NCBI RefSeq assembly: GCF_001641265.1
Contig: NW_020167527.1
Location: 806,001 to 870,000, forward strand
Source: Pseudogymnoascus destructans
Taxonomy: Eukaryota; Ascomycota; Leotiomycetes; Thelebolales; Thelebolaceae
Length of the DNA stretch: 64,000 nt
Reading direction: 5' to 3'
Below are positions 42,626 to 53,008 of the stretch, piece after piece. Under the pieces are notes generated by a model. That model had not been told where the DNA came from. It saw only the letters and a list, made by a program, of their open reading frames with translations, and searched no databases. The first letter of the stretch is position 1; each line of letters starts with the position of its first letter. A program made the position numbers and the translations under genes.

Positions 42626-44020
42626 TCACCCCCCAACCCTCCCCCCCCTCACAACCCCCCCACTCACCCCTCCCTCCCCCGTCATCCACCCCGGCATCCT
42701 CTCCCCCTCCACAACCCCCCTCTCCACCAACGCCCTAACCCCCTTAAACACATCACTCCCCCGAAACGCAACCCTAACACTCGGGCACCACCCCCCCTCT
42801 TTCTCCCCAGGAAACGGGTCTTCAATCCTCACATCAACCAGTTCAAGCGGCGCACTGGGTACGTCCCCGAACCGCGCGGCGGCGATGAGACGACGGCGTT
42901 TCGCAGTTTCCGCACCAGGATCAAGAGGGCGCTTCATTCCTCTCCCTCTCCCTTCCAGTACCTTGTGTACCAGATCCACCTCATCCTCCTCTTTCCCATC
43001 TTTCTCCCCCCCTCCTCCGACGAGTTTACCCACCTCCCCGGCAACATTCTTGTTCGCCACCCCAACAACCTCGCGAAGCACAGGAGCCACGGATTCCAAC
43101 GGCGTATCCCCCGCTTTCTTCCCACTAAGCGCATACCCCCCCCATCCGCCCTGGGCTTTCCCCGTCCGTCCTCCGCCGCGGAGCGCGATCATCGCTTCGA
43201 GACTGCGGGCGGAGAGGTTTGTAGATGCTAACGTGTAGCGTTCTCTCGGTCGCGAGAGGGCGGTTGGGAGGCAAGCTATGAGCGCTCGTCTGAGGTCGCG
43301 GGCTGTGTTTTCTTTTGTGCTGGTTGTGGTGGTGGCCGGAGGTGATGAAGCGGCGGAGAGGAAGATGTGTGGACTTGCGTCTGGGAAAGCGACGTAGACC
43401 ACTTTTGCGCCCGAGAGGGAGGGGGTGGTGGCGTATGGTGTGTCGAGGAGCATGACTCTTAATAGAAGAAGCGGGAGTCTGGGGGGGCGATCGAGGTTAT
43501 AATGCGCCTTGATATCTGGCGGGAGGGCGCGCTGTAGTGCTTTGAGGAAGGTGGGTGGGTGGAAGCGCGGGACGGGAGGGACGGAGGAATGGGAGGGCGT
43601 GAGTGCATAGGCGGACCATTTTTGCGATGTTGGGTGCGTTTGCAGGATCAGCGTGTCAGCCATGGCGAGTTGGTAGAGTGTGAGGCCATGGCGGTAATCT
43701 CCCGTTAAGAGGCGATCGAGGAGTGCGGTGCGTGTTCCCCGCGTGGACTGGAGCTCGGTGTAGAACTCGCGCAAATCCTCCAAGCTGGAATGAGGAGGAT
43801 AGAAGTCCCCAGCGTGCAGATCATCGGCGTCGTCGTCGTCCGGGGAGACGAGGAAGGGCGCGCTGAGGGACTGGTTGCGGTCGTCGAGCCAGTCGAGGGT
43901 TAGGGAGAGGAGGGCGGGTCGGGAGAGTTTGGAGAGGAGGCGGGGGATGGCGGGGTCGGTGGAGGGGATGAGGAGGGAGGGGGGGAGGGCGGAGGAGGTG
44001 GGGACGGAGAGGGGGGGCAT
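42626..44020 (-). CDS. mis15: Kinetochore protein Mis15/Chl4 (CENP-N family), 464 aa
   Basis: A single exon. The N-terminal LLSKLSRPALLSLTLDWLDD and the run YHxLTLYQLAMAD-like region match the Chl4/Mis15/CENP-N fold. The strongest evidence is the C-terminal block VRVAFRGSDVFKGVRALVE followed by RMPGWMTGEGGVSGGVVRGG, which I recognise from fungal Mis15/Chl4. Between them is a less conserved, Pro- and Gly-rich region with a basic MKRPLDPGAETAKRRR. The family is part of the inner kinetochore (CCAN), working with Iml3/CENP-L to recognise centromeric chromatin. Length is normal for the family. Divergent from metR across 1.5 kb. Confidence 0.82.
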   Translation of the reverse strand: MPPLSVPTSSALPPSLLIPSTDPAIPRLLSKLSRPALLSLTLDWLDDRNQSLSAPFLVSPDDDDADDLHAGDFYPPHSSLEDLREFYTELQSTRGTRTALLDRLLTGDYRHGLTLYQLAMADTLILQTHPTSQKWSAYALTPSHSSVPPVPRFHPPTFLKALQRALPPDIKAHYNLDRPPRLPLLLLRVMLLDTPYATTPSLSGAKVVYVAFPDASPHIFLSAASSPPATTTTSTKENTARDLRRALIACLPTALSRPRERYTLASTNLSARSLEAMIALRGGGRTGKAQGGWGGYALSGKKAGDTPLESVAPVLREVVGVANKNVAGEVGKLVGGGGEKDGKEEDEVDLVHKVLEGRGRGMKRPLDPGAETAKRRRLIAAARFGDVPSAPLELVDVRIEDPFPGEKEGGWCPSVRVAFRGSDVFKGVRALVERGVVEGERMPGWMTGEGGVSGGVVRGGRVGG

Positions 44021-45522
44021 TGTTGGGCGTGGGTGTGGGTGTGGGCGTGGCGTTTGAGGGTTGTGATTGCGCCTCGGTGGTATTGGTGTTGTGTTTCTCT
44101 GGGGAATTGGGCGTTGGGAATTTCTCTAGGGAATTGATTGTTGGATAATTCGTTTGTTAGGCGTATGAGAATTGTGGCGTATACTGGGTGGTGGTTGTGG
44201 ATTGCTCGTAGGTCACCTCGTTGACATACTGTCGCGGTTTGTTTACGTCGTCGACAATTTGAAGCTCGGTCATCATATCACATCAGGGTGCATATTTATA
44301 TAATGCCTAATATACAAGGCATCAATACTGATCTGATAGATGGTCGATCTATATCACGTGAATATTATGGCCAGCCCTGCCAGGCATCCAAATTATGGTC
44401 ACGTGATTGGTGACATGGTCTAGACTTTCTCGTTGACGTTTGTACAACATCACACAGGCGCTCTGTACGCCGAAAACTACTGAGAGACAGGCAGATCTAA
44501 ATTATATAACCTCCATCACGGGGAAGCCCCTTTTCGATCGATGGATCAAATATGTCCTACTGTGTGTCCTACTGTATTGTTACTGTACCACAAACTGAAA
44601 AATCCGATCCGTGATCTGTAAGCACAAGAGGTAAAACCCAGCTATTTTCGGTAAAATGGGCGGCTAGGTAACTTAAATAAAGTATGATCTCACCTGCCCG
44701 CACGGCCTCGGATGTACTTTAGTGGGAATGGAATGCTTAACAATCATGATCACACAACATGGGATGTCACGTGATGTAGAGTAATGGGTAAGATACTTAG
44801 TATGAGGGGGGATTTGGTGAAGATGGCATGCTTTTATTATTCATTTATTCTCTTATATTTCTCCTATTCCTAATATCCGAGTTAAAAATATTGATGGGTA
44901 ACTTATTCTCTTTTCCCTAAATGCTCCTGATTGATAAATAACGTTCCTTGGCAACTGAGCGCTCGATAAAAGAGGGCTCTTCTATCCCCCATTAGGATTA
45001 GCGCGCATTTCTCCGGCGCATGTAATAACTACTGGTAATAAATAAATCTCTCGCACGTGTAAAATTCCCCCCAGTCAATAATCCACTGCCCAGTCAATAA
45101 TCCCTCCATCCCTCGAAACATAAGAAATCCCCCCTAACAACAACTTCTGCCGCCACCATCACCAACCACACTTCTTCAACAAGTCGACTCTCAGAAATAG
45201 TCGACAGTTAAATCAACTACAATTTAATCGCCGTCAAATATCGACCCCGCCTAACCCATTGGCAAGAAGGGTGGACCGCCTTACCACATCGACTCATAGT
45301 GCCCGCATTTCGCCCCGGCCGGCTACGGAGACAAAGAGCCTTCATCGATACTAAGACCACACATTTCCAGCGTCATCTCGACTTTTCTCACCCCACAACA
45401 AAATAACCGCGAAGACAACAGACTTGGAACCCGCGCAATACACAGAAACATCACAAACACCTCGATCCCCTCTGCGGACAAACACCCGACAACCGGAGTC
45501 ACCTCCGATCAACCCCTCCATC
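44021..45522. promoter_or_regulatory. Divergent promoter region with three TCACGTGA boxes
   Basis: No gene in 1.5 kb. The perfect 8-bp palindrome TCACGTGA, the Cbf1-type E-box used in yeast sulfur-gene promoters, occurs at 44354-44361, 44399-44406 and 44767-44774; a fourth copy is inside the metR intron at 47101-47108. The last 400 bases before the metR ATG are C-rich, as expected for a leader. Confidence 0.55.
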
Positions 45523-47894
45523 ATGGCGACCAACCCATACCACGACGGCCAGCGGGGTCCAAACGTGGCCGAGTTCATCGCGAACCTGAACGCCATCCCC
45601 TCGGCGCAGGACCTGGCTGCGCAGCGGCAGCAGGTCTTCAACTTCGATGACGACCTGGCCATGTTCACCAACGCCACCTTCTTCGACTTCGATATCGGCC
45701 AGGACGCCGACCTGCAGCCCGCCGCCCTCGAGTTCGACGGACAGGAGTGCGGCGACGCGCAGCTGCAGAGCACACAAGACATGGCAAAGGCGAACATGGA
45801 CTTTCTACAGGGTGAGTGACGCTTATTTTACATTTTTACACGGGCTACCTGCTTTGCGCGTTGTTCCGTCGTCGCCTCTACCTCGCCGTCGCCTCGCCAT
45901 ACTCCACCACCACACACGACCTTTCAAAGTCTTCTGTGGTTGGGTGCTAGGTGCTAGGTGGCGAGGCTACAGCTACCGGAGAGCGCGAGCGCTACCCCCA
46001 CGGGCCCTCTGCTCCAGCGTGCAGGCCTGTTGTGCAGCTGGCAGGGGCGAGACCCTTACTCCTGGGCCGGCTCAGCTCCTGAGCACGGGTATTTGTTTCT
46101 GTTATCCCCTTCCCTGAGCACCCCAGCACGGGTTTTCGCGGGTTTTCGGTGCTGGTTTTTTCCCAGCTAGCCATTTGCAACCTGGGCGATCTTTCCGCCG
46201 TGGTACCCTGTTCGAGACTCTGCCCTGCGCTGCCCTGGCGCGGCCTTGTTTTGTTCAAGCGACGAGCGAGGATTGGGCTGAGTCGACTGAGTGGGGGGTC
46301 AGTACGGGGGGGTGGCTAGCTGGTGGGCGGGCTGGTTGTTGGCTACGAGTGCTTTTGGTATGGGTCAGATGTTTGCATGCCCGATGGTGTGATGGCCGGC
46401 ACTATGCGACACACTATGGCTGTTCAATCCACCAAGGCGAATCAGCAGCGCCAGTAGCGCATATAGTGCGTGTAGTGCGAATAGCATCACATCGCAGCGG
46501 AGAGCAAGGGAATAGCTTGCAGGTAGTTTCTGCAGGTTTTCACCTTGCGGTTTCGATAGTCAGACAGTGGACAGCAGTGCTGTATGGTACTGTGCTGTGC
46601 TATACTTTCCTCTACTCTACTGTACTGTATTATATTGTATTGTATTGTACTGCATTGCACTCTACTTCACTGTCTCTGTACTCTGTACACCAGAAACCCA
46701 CGGCTTCCAGCCAGCGCAATCAATGTCAATCAATGGCAGTCAATCAATGGCAGTCAATCATCCCCGATGCAACTCCAATACACCTAATCTATCCGTCGTC
46801 GGGGCACTTGTCTCTTTTATCTCTTATCAGCGTAGAGATACGAGACACAGACCTCGGAAAAGACCTCGGTGGATGACGAAGACTGGGAATATCGATATCG
46901 GGAAGGTGTGCGAGGATGTGACGCGCCGAAGCCGATCCTGCCACAAACAACTCCAAAACACCCAATCTTCCTATTGCTCAATTAAGTCACACCCCTCATT
47001 TCCGACGTGGGAGTCCGGGCAATTGTGCGATTGTGTGTTGTCGCTCCTACTAGGGGAGGCCACAGGCCCAATTAGCGTCGGTCAGCCTTAGCACGTCTTT
47101 TCACGTGATACACCATCAAACATCTCCCTCCCGAAATACCACACATCTCTTATTATGAGAAGGCGTTCTTCAGTTCTGGAGTTTCCCCTCCCCTTCCGCC
47201 CCCCCCCCGAAAAAAGCCGTTTCCAAAAAAACCCCACGTTTGCTCCAGCCAAAGGGCTTCTCCCGTGTTGCGCCACCATCGTGAACCTCAACCGATCGTT
47301 TTTGCTGACGATGTGATGGCTCGAGTAGGCGACTTCGCGTTCCCGGACTTCAGCTCCTTCTCGCAGCAGCACCAGCACCCCAACGACGGCTACGCCGTGA
47401 ACGGGGCCCAGCACGGCAACGGCAACGACCCGCAGCAGCACCAGCAGCTGTACCCGACCTCGGGCAACTCCAGCTCGTCACCGCCCTCGGGCCTCACCAG
47501 CCCGCAGAACGGGGTGAAGCGCAAGGCCTCCGACGCCCTCCTTGACGGCAATGGCGCCTACAGCGCGGGCTTTGAGGACTCGTCCCGCGTCGCGGCCGAG
47601 GAGGACAAGCGCAGGCGCAACACGGCTGCCAGCGCGCGCTTCCGCGTCAAGAAGAAGCAGCGTGAGCAGGCGCTCGAGAAGTCGGCGAGGGAGATGAGCG
47701 ATAAGGTGGCGGCGCTCGAGGGGCGCATTGGTCAGCTCGAGACGGAGAATAAGTGGCTCAAGAACTTGGTCATGGAGAAGAACGACGATAAGGAGGATCT
47801 TGCCGCGCTGTGGAGGAAGTATAGCCAGGAGACCGCCGACAGGAAAGGTGACGCGCGCAGGAAGGGTGTCGGAACATCGGAGTTGTCGGCTTAG
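45523..47894 (+). CDS. metR: bZIP sulfur regulator MetR/CYS-3, 284 aa
   Basis: Exons are 45523-45811 and 47329-47894. The donor is G|GTGAGT, a branch-like GCTGAC lies at 47303 and the acceptor is GAGTAG|GC; the phase matches and gives NMDFLQ-GDFAFPDFSSF, as in MetR/CYS-3 proteins. The N-terminal region is acidic (FNFDDDLAMFTNATFFDFD). The basic region NTAASARFRVKKKQREQALE is followed by the leucine zipper VAALEGRIGQLETENKWLKNLV with the ENKWLKNLV signature. It is a nuclear activator of sulfur-assimilation genes when sulfur is limiting, normally under SCF ubiquitin ligase control. The intron, 1,517 bp, is more than ten times the size of every other host intron here. Confidence 0.85.
45812..47328 (+). 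other. Unusually long (1,517 bp) intron of metR
   Basis: It contains a TGTACTGTATTGTATTGTACTGC-like simple repeat (46595-46670), short CAATCAATGGCAGT repeats (46725-46760) and a TCACGTGA box at 47101. An in-frame ATG at 47316 (MARVGDFAFPDF) lies just before the acceptor. A 230-codon open frame at 46175-46876 has no recognisable motif. Confidence 0.7.
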
Positions 47895-48289
47895 GCTTGT
47901 TCGCGACTGTGAAGCTACTCGACTGTCGATTGCATAGGGGTGTCTTCTTTTTGGGAGCACACCACACACGATCGCATCAAAGGAACAAACGAAAGTTATA
48001 TAAAAAATTTATCTAGTCAGGCGTTGTCATTTCATTTTTTTGGCGGGCCGGGCTTGGCTGGGGGAGGTAGGGCGGTGCATGCATAAGTGGATGAATATAT
48101 GATTTTTCAAGTTATGTTCGTTGTGTTTTGTCTATATATTGTGGTGTGATGTGAGATGCACGTAACGCCTGTACTTTATGTACACTCTATCGCTTGTGTC
48201 TATCCTCGCACATCTCGCCAATGGCCACTTCATCTAAATATGCCCTTCTATCCTTCTATCCTAACTCTCCCGCCACCATCTCCAACGCC
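47895..48289. other. Intergenic between convergent genes
   Basis: About 400 bp shared by the 3' ends of metR and the TatD gene. AT-rich; no further feature seen. Confidence 0.6.
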
Positions 48290-49465
48290 CTACTCCACCT
48301 CCCTAAACCCAAACATCCTCCTCGAATTCCCCCACGCCATCTCCGCCACCTCCTCCACCGTCACCCCCTTAATCCTCGCCACAGCCACCACAATCCGTCC
48401 AATCAAACACGGTTCATTCCTCCCCTTCACCAACGCCCCCTCGGTCCACTTCTCCTTCTTTACCCACCTATACCCCGCCTCCCTCTCCAGCACATCTTTC
48501 GCTACCTCATCATCCTTCCCCGGCCCGTCGTAACTAGGACCCACGAACGCGGCGGATGCGTGAGTGGGACGCATCTCGCACCACGGGCCGTCGGTCTCAA
48601 CGTGCAGCCTTTGTAAGGGGAGGGCGCGGACGACGTGGATGCCTTCGGCGGCACGGATGCTGCACCCGTTTATGCCGATGTCCCAGCCTGCTGCGACGAG
48701 CTCAAGCATTTCTGATACGGTGCCCGTGAAGCTGTGGACCACACCACGCTTGGGTAGCTTATCAGCACGCAACATCAATTCGTGTAAAAAGTCCTCGTGC
48801 GCGGCGCGGGAGTGGAGGAATAGGGGGGGAGGAGAGGGTAAAGAGGCGGCGAGGTCGAGTTGTGTGCGGAAATAGGTGAGTTGCGTCTCCTTGGGTGACA
48901 GGGTGAGACGATCATAATCCAATCCGATTTCCCCTATAGCGACGAATGCCTCTTTTGGCGCTGAGAGGATCAGCTCGCGCAGTTCGTCAAGCAGACCCTG
49001 TGGACCGAGGGGGTTCGTATCGAAGGTCTGGGTGGAACAGGGGTGCACCCCAATGGTGCAGGAGAGGAGAGTAGGGTGCTCTGCGCACAAGTCCAGCGCG
49101 GCGTGCGAGGTGGGGATGTCAGAGCCGGTGAGGAGGAGGTGCGTTAGTCCTGCGTCGCGGGCGCGGGCGAGGACGGCGGGGAGGTCTGAGGGGTGCCGCG
49201 GGGTGCCGTGGTGGATGCCGCTGTAGACGGGGTCGGTGAGGTTGATGCCTATCTGTGGGGGTGTTAGAGTTTTGGTCTTTTTGAGGGGGGGAGGGGGGGA
49301 GGGGCGTACGTCAATGAAGCGGGGTTTGTAGGGCGCGGAGGGCGGGGGTGGGGGGGTGGAAGAGGCCATTGTTGTGAGTGTGCGGAAGGCGGGGGGGATT
49401 GAAGGTTTTTGGTGATAGAGAGGGCGCGGGGGGAGACGCGAGAGGGTGCGCAGGGTGATGCGCAT
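48290..49465 (-). CDS. TatD-family metal-dependent nuclease
   Basis: Exons are 49465-49310 and 49252-48290. A 57-bp in-phase intron (49253-49309, GTACGC ... CTAAC ... CACAG) lies between RFID and IGINLTDPVY, giving the family signature RFIDIGINLTDPVYSGIHHG. Metal-site and core motifs follow in order: IGVHPCS, VAIGEIGLDYDR, LFLHSRAAHEDF, GVVHSFTGT and LHVETDGPWCE. The product is about 372 residues. TatD proteins are deoxyribonucleases linked to DNA fragmentation and repair. The first 32 residues are Arg-rich and could be a mitochondrial presequence; the second Met (49369, MASSTPPPPP) would make a cytosolic or nuclear form. Confidence 0.88.
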   Translation of the reverse strand: MRITLRTLSRLPPRPLYHQKPSIPPAFRTLTTMASSTPPPPPSAPYKPRFIDVRPSPPPPLKKTKTLTPPQIGINLTDPVYSGIHHGTPRHPSDLPAVLARARDAGLTHLLLTGSDIPTSHAALDLCAEHPTLLSCTIGVHPCSTQTFDTNPLGPQGLLDELRELILSAPKEAFVAIGEIGLDYDRLTLSPKETQLTYFRTQLDLAASLPSPPPLFLHSRAAHEDFLHELMLRADKLPKRGVVHSFTGTVSEMLELVAAGWDIGINGCSIRAAEGIHVVRALPLQRLHVETDGPWCEMRPTHASAAFVGPSYDGPGKDDEVAKDVLEREAGYRWVKKEKWTEGALVKGRNEPCLIGRIVVAVARIKGVTVEEVAEMAWGNSRRMFGFREVE

Positions 49466-49863
49466 AAGGATTTAAGTGGTAATCTTGAAATTATACCCCG
49501 AGTATACGGAGTAAACACAGCTGTCTCGAACATATAAAAATCCCAGCCCACATAAAGACGGGCCTGGGCGCGGAACCGGATCATCACACCCCCCCGGATC
49601 CTTATCCGCAGGGACGCTTGGATTGGTGAATCGCGGGCGCCAGGAAAAAAAGTGTTGAGGGGTGTGCGGCCAGTGTCGGGATGTACCGAGGTGCCGCGAC
49701 GGCGAGGACGGATTAAATTTCTTGTATCGGCCGCGCATGTGGACGAGGTGTGGCGCTATCGAATCGACGAAAGACAAAAACCCAAGCGGGCGGCACTTTT
49801 GTGATTTTTTTCTTTAGTTTTCTCTATGGAAGGGCGATTCGTGGCCGGATAACGATTGATAGG

Positions 49864-51647
49864 ATGAAAGGGATCAATTTCGCACAGGGGCTCGTGAGGG
49901 TGCCCTGGACGTGTCGCGCTTGTACGAGGCAGATAAGACAGCCGCTGCTGAGGGCGCCGGGGAGGAAGAGTTATGCGACGGCTGCGCCGAATGCGAGGAG
50001 GGGGTTGAGTACGGGGACTATTCTGGTTACGGCGACGGTGGGGTCGGCGATTATTACGGCGGTGGCGTATCCGAATGATGTGAAGCATGCGTACCAGGCG
50101 TGTCAGAGGTCGGGGAGGGTGGTGGTTGCGCTGGCGAAATGTATTAATGAGTAGGTACTCCAATGGAAGATGGGATGAGGGGTATGGGGAGATGCTAACC
50201 TGGGCATAGTTATCGCGTTACGCTCAACCATAACGAGAAGACACACGAGGACGAAGATGACAATACAAAGAGGCTGAAGGCATGCCATCAACGATGCGCC
50301 AGCCGCACGCTCAGGGTGCTGGAGCAGAATGGGAGCATATTTATCAAATTGGGACAGCATTTGTCGTCCATGAACTACCTATTACCCGAGGAATACTGCA
50401 AGACGATGCTGGTTCTCCAAGACAGATGCCCCGTCTCATCTTACGAATCGATAGAGGAGATGTTCCTCCATGATACCGGTGGACAACTTCTCGACTACTT
50501 CTCCGAGTTCTCGCCTGAGCCCATCGGTGCTGCGTCTCTGGCGCAGGTGCACCTGGCTACCATAAAGGAGACTGGCCAGCGGGTCGCGGTCAAGATGCAA
50601 CACCCTCATCTCGCTCAATGGGCCAACCTCGACATGAAACTCACCGCCTACACCTTCTCGGCGCTGAAGTACTTCTTCCCCGAGTATGACCTCGAGTGGC
50701 TCTCGAGCGAAATGGAGGCCTCCCTCCCCCAAGAACTCGACTTCAAGCTCGAAGGCCAGAACGCCCTCCGCACCAAAGAATACTTCTCCCACATCCCCTC
50801 TCTACCCCTCCTCATCCCCGACGTCCTCTGGGCCAAAGACCGCATCCTAGTAATGGAGAACATGTCCGGCGCCCGCCCCGACGACCTCGCCTACCTCGAC
50901 GCCCACGGTATCGACCGCGACGAAGTCTCAGCCGCTCTAGCGCGCATTTTCAACGAAATGATCTTCGGCACCAATGCACCCCTCCACTGTGACCCGCACG
51001 GCGGTAACCTCGCCGTGCGCCCGAGCACCCGCCGCGGTGGACCGAACTTCGAAATCATCCTCTACGACCACGGTCTGTACCGCGACATCCCGCAGAACCT
51101 GCGCCGCGCGTACGCTAAGCTATGGCTCGCGATCCTAGACGCCGACGAGGCAGAGATGCGGCGGTGGTCGCACGAGGTGGCTGGGGTGAACGATGACGAT
51201 TTCCGGCTCTTCGCGTCTGCGATCACAGGCCGTGATTACCGCGTCGTCGGCTCAGGGGTTGCGGCCGCGGTGCGCACGCCCGAGGAGAAGCGCGAGATCG
51301 GGGATCAGTTGGCGGAGGGGATGTTAGCGCAGCTGGTGCAGATGTTGGGGAAGGTTCCGCCGATTATACTGTTGATTCTGAAGACGAATGATTTGACGCG
51401 GAGCTTGGATGAGGGGTTGCAGACGAGGCAGGGACCGGTGAGGACGTTTCTTATACTGGCAAGGTATTGTGCGAGGACGGTGTGGGAGGAGCAGGTGGAG
51501 CAGATTAGGGAGGCGGGGAGCTTGTTGAGGCCGAGGAATTTGGTGAGGCTTGTGGGTGCTTGGTTGGGGTATTTGAGGGTTGAGATGAAGTTGGAGGTGT
51601 TTGAGAGGTGGTTGGGTGTGAAGAGGGTGCTGGGCCTCTCGCTGTGA
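49864..51647 (+). CDS. mcp2: ABC1/ADCK-type kinase-like protein, Mcp2/Cqd2 group, 574 aa
   Basis: Exons are 49864-50150 and 50210-51647. The 59-bp intron (GTAGGT, GCTAACC branch, CATAG) joins AKCIN to DYRVTLNHNEK. The N-terminus (RVPWTCRACTRQIRQPLLRA, then ARRGLS) looks like a mitochondrial targeting signal and is followed by a membrane segment TGTILVTATVGSAIITAVAY. The UbiB/ABC1 motifs are present: NGSIFIKLGQHLSS (KxGQ), PIGAASLAQVHLA, RVAVKMQHP (Lys), HCDPHGGNLAV and LYDHGLYRDI. This group sits at the mitochondrial inner membrane and is tied to lipid and coenzyme Q distribution. In-frame upstream ATG 49750 is less likely because it precedes a weaker leader. Confidence 0.88.
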
Positions 51648-51915
51648 AAAGACGATATATAAAAAATGAGAAGCTGGGGAGATGACGGGCCAAAGATAGG
51701 GGGTGTTCAAATAACTTGTAATATTAGCGTGCATTATAGAGCAAACATAGAAGCAACCTAGTTGCAGGGCCAGCCGACATATAGAATTTGGTATATATTA
51801 TATAAACTAGCGCACGCCCAAAATTCTCATATCCATTACGCCAACGTAATGCTCCGTCACAACTCCATAACTCCATTCCATAAGTTCCTCTCAATGGCTT
51901 ATACCACTGTCTCCA

Positions 51916-52356
51916 TCATTTCTGTAGACTCCACCACTCCTTTAACTTCGCCACACAGCGAACGTGATACGACTCAATCGTCTTTTTATAATCCGCCTCC
52001 AAGTCGCCCTCCAGCGCCTTCTCAGCTAGCTCACTGGCCTCGCGAAAATCGTCGTAAAAGTACAATTGCTCGATAGCATGGATAATGGTCTGAAACTGCT
52101 GCTTCGAGGGGTTGTTTATAGGGAGGTCGAGAGTTTTGTAGAGCTGTAGCCCGTTAGTTTTTGGACGTAGGAAATATGAGGAATATCTCACCTCTCCATT
52201 GTCGACCGTTGGTTTCCAGGACGCCTTTTGCGCCTCGTAATCTTCCTGCGACTGAAAATCGCGGGGTACCTTCACCTTCGGCGCAGCACCGGACTCAGAG
52301 TCGGAGGACCCGAGGTCCATAGCTAGAAAGCCGCCATCGTCTCCATCGTCCGTCAT
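51916..52356 (-). CDS. Small conserved acidic protein, 130 aa, unknown function
   Basis: Exons are 52356-52192 and 52143-51916. The 48-bp intron (GTGAGA...CTAAC...CTACAG) is in phase, and joining gives VDNGELYKTLDLPINNPSK. The acidic N-terminus (MTDDGDDGGFLAMDLGSSDS) leads to a helical part LYFYDDFREASELAEKALEG and YHVRCVAKLKEW that resembles a TPR-like helix pair. I recognise the layout as that of a conserved fungal protein but cannot name a function. It is tail to tail with the gene before it. Confidence 0.7.
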   Translation of the reverse strand: MTDDGDDGGFLAMDLGSSDSESGAAPKVKVPRDFQSQEDYEAQKASWKPTVDNGEVRYSSYFLRPKTNGLQLYKTLDLPINNPSKQQFQTIIHAIEQLYFYDDFREASELAEKALEGDLEADYKKTIESYHVRCVAKLKEWWSLQK

Positions 52357-53008
52357 GACTTAAAATCTGGAGACGTTGAACCCTTTAAGTGCGAAAGAAG
52401 TGAATGTCGAGCGGCGTGTTGGGGTCGCATCGTTGGGAAAATAAGGTAAAAGAAAGCTTATCGTGCAGCGGGCACTAAGTGAACCCGCCGCGTTACACGC
52501 ATATGTTCCAGCCCATCCACGAATAAGTTGTACAGTAGTGGGACCCTAAACCAAACGCAACCGCTAGTGGTACCCACAGTAATTATTGACTCAAGAAAAA
52601 GGTACCTTCGACTCTTTAGCCACACATATCATCCGCATATTGACAGAAATTCAGGTGGTCCACAACGTGAGTTATTTGACATAAACATACTAAACTAACC
52701 CTGAACTAATCATTTACAAGAATGAAACGCGGAAAAAGCCCCAGCTCCGATAGGAGTGCGTCGAACACGCCAAGCCCAAAAAGACGCCGGCGCCTCCGGG
52801 AAACAACACTGAATGCGGCACACCAACAGACGGCGTCGATTTTGAACCAGACCGACCCACCTGTGGCGCCATGTCCATGCTGAGAACCCTAGTAAGATAC
52901 ATAATTAGACACTCTACACAGCTCCTTGTCTTCTTACAACTTCAACCTCAAACTTTATTACTTAGCTTATTGTATCCTCATACTAATATCTCTTGTTTTC
53001 TAGTGACG
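52357..53008 (+). promoter_or_regulatory. Leader region with candidate 5'-UTR intron and 53-codon upstream ORF
   Basis: An ATG at 52722 opens 53 codons (MKRGKSPSSDRSASNTPSPK, then four Arg) ending TGA at 52881. Just after it, a candidate intron 52892-53003 (GTAAGA ... TACTAAT ... TCTAG) precedes the protease ATG; its removal creates a second in-frame ATG (A|TGACGATGAAG). The short frame could be an upstream ORF or a frameshifted basic N-terminus. Confidence 0.45.

Noticed and set aside
42411..43238. 275-codon frame antisense to mis15
   Set aside because: Pro/Ser/Thr repeats typical of an antisense shadow; the minus strand carries the conserved Mis15 C-terminal block.
46175..46876. 233-codon open frame in the metR intron
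   Set aside because: No motif, low-complexity TTGTA repeat translated as Tyr/Leu/Cys runs, and it sits inside a well-supported intron.
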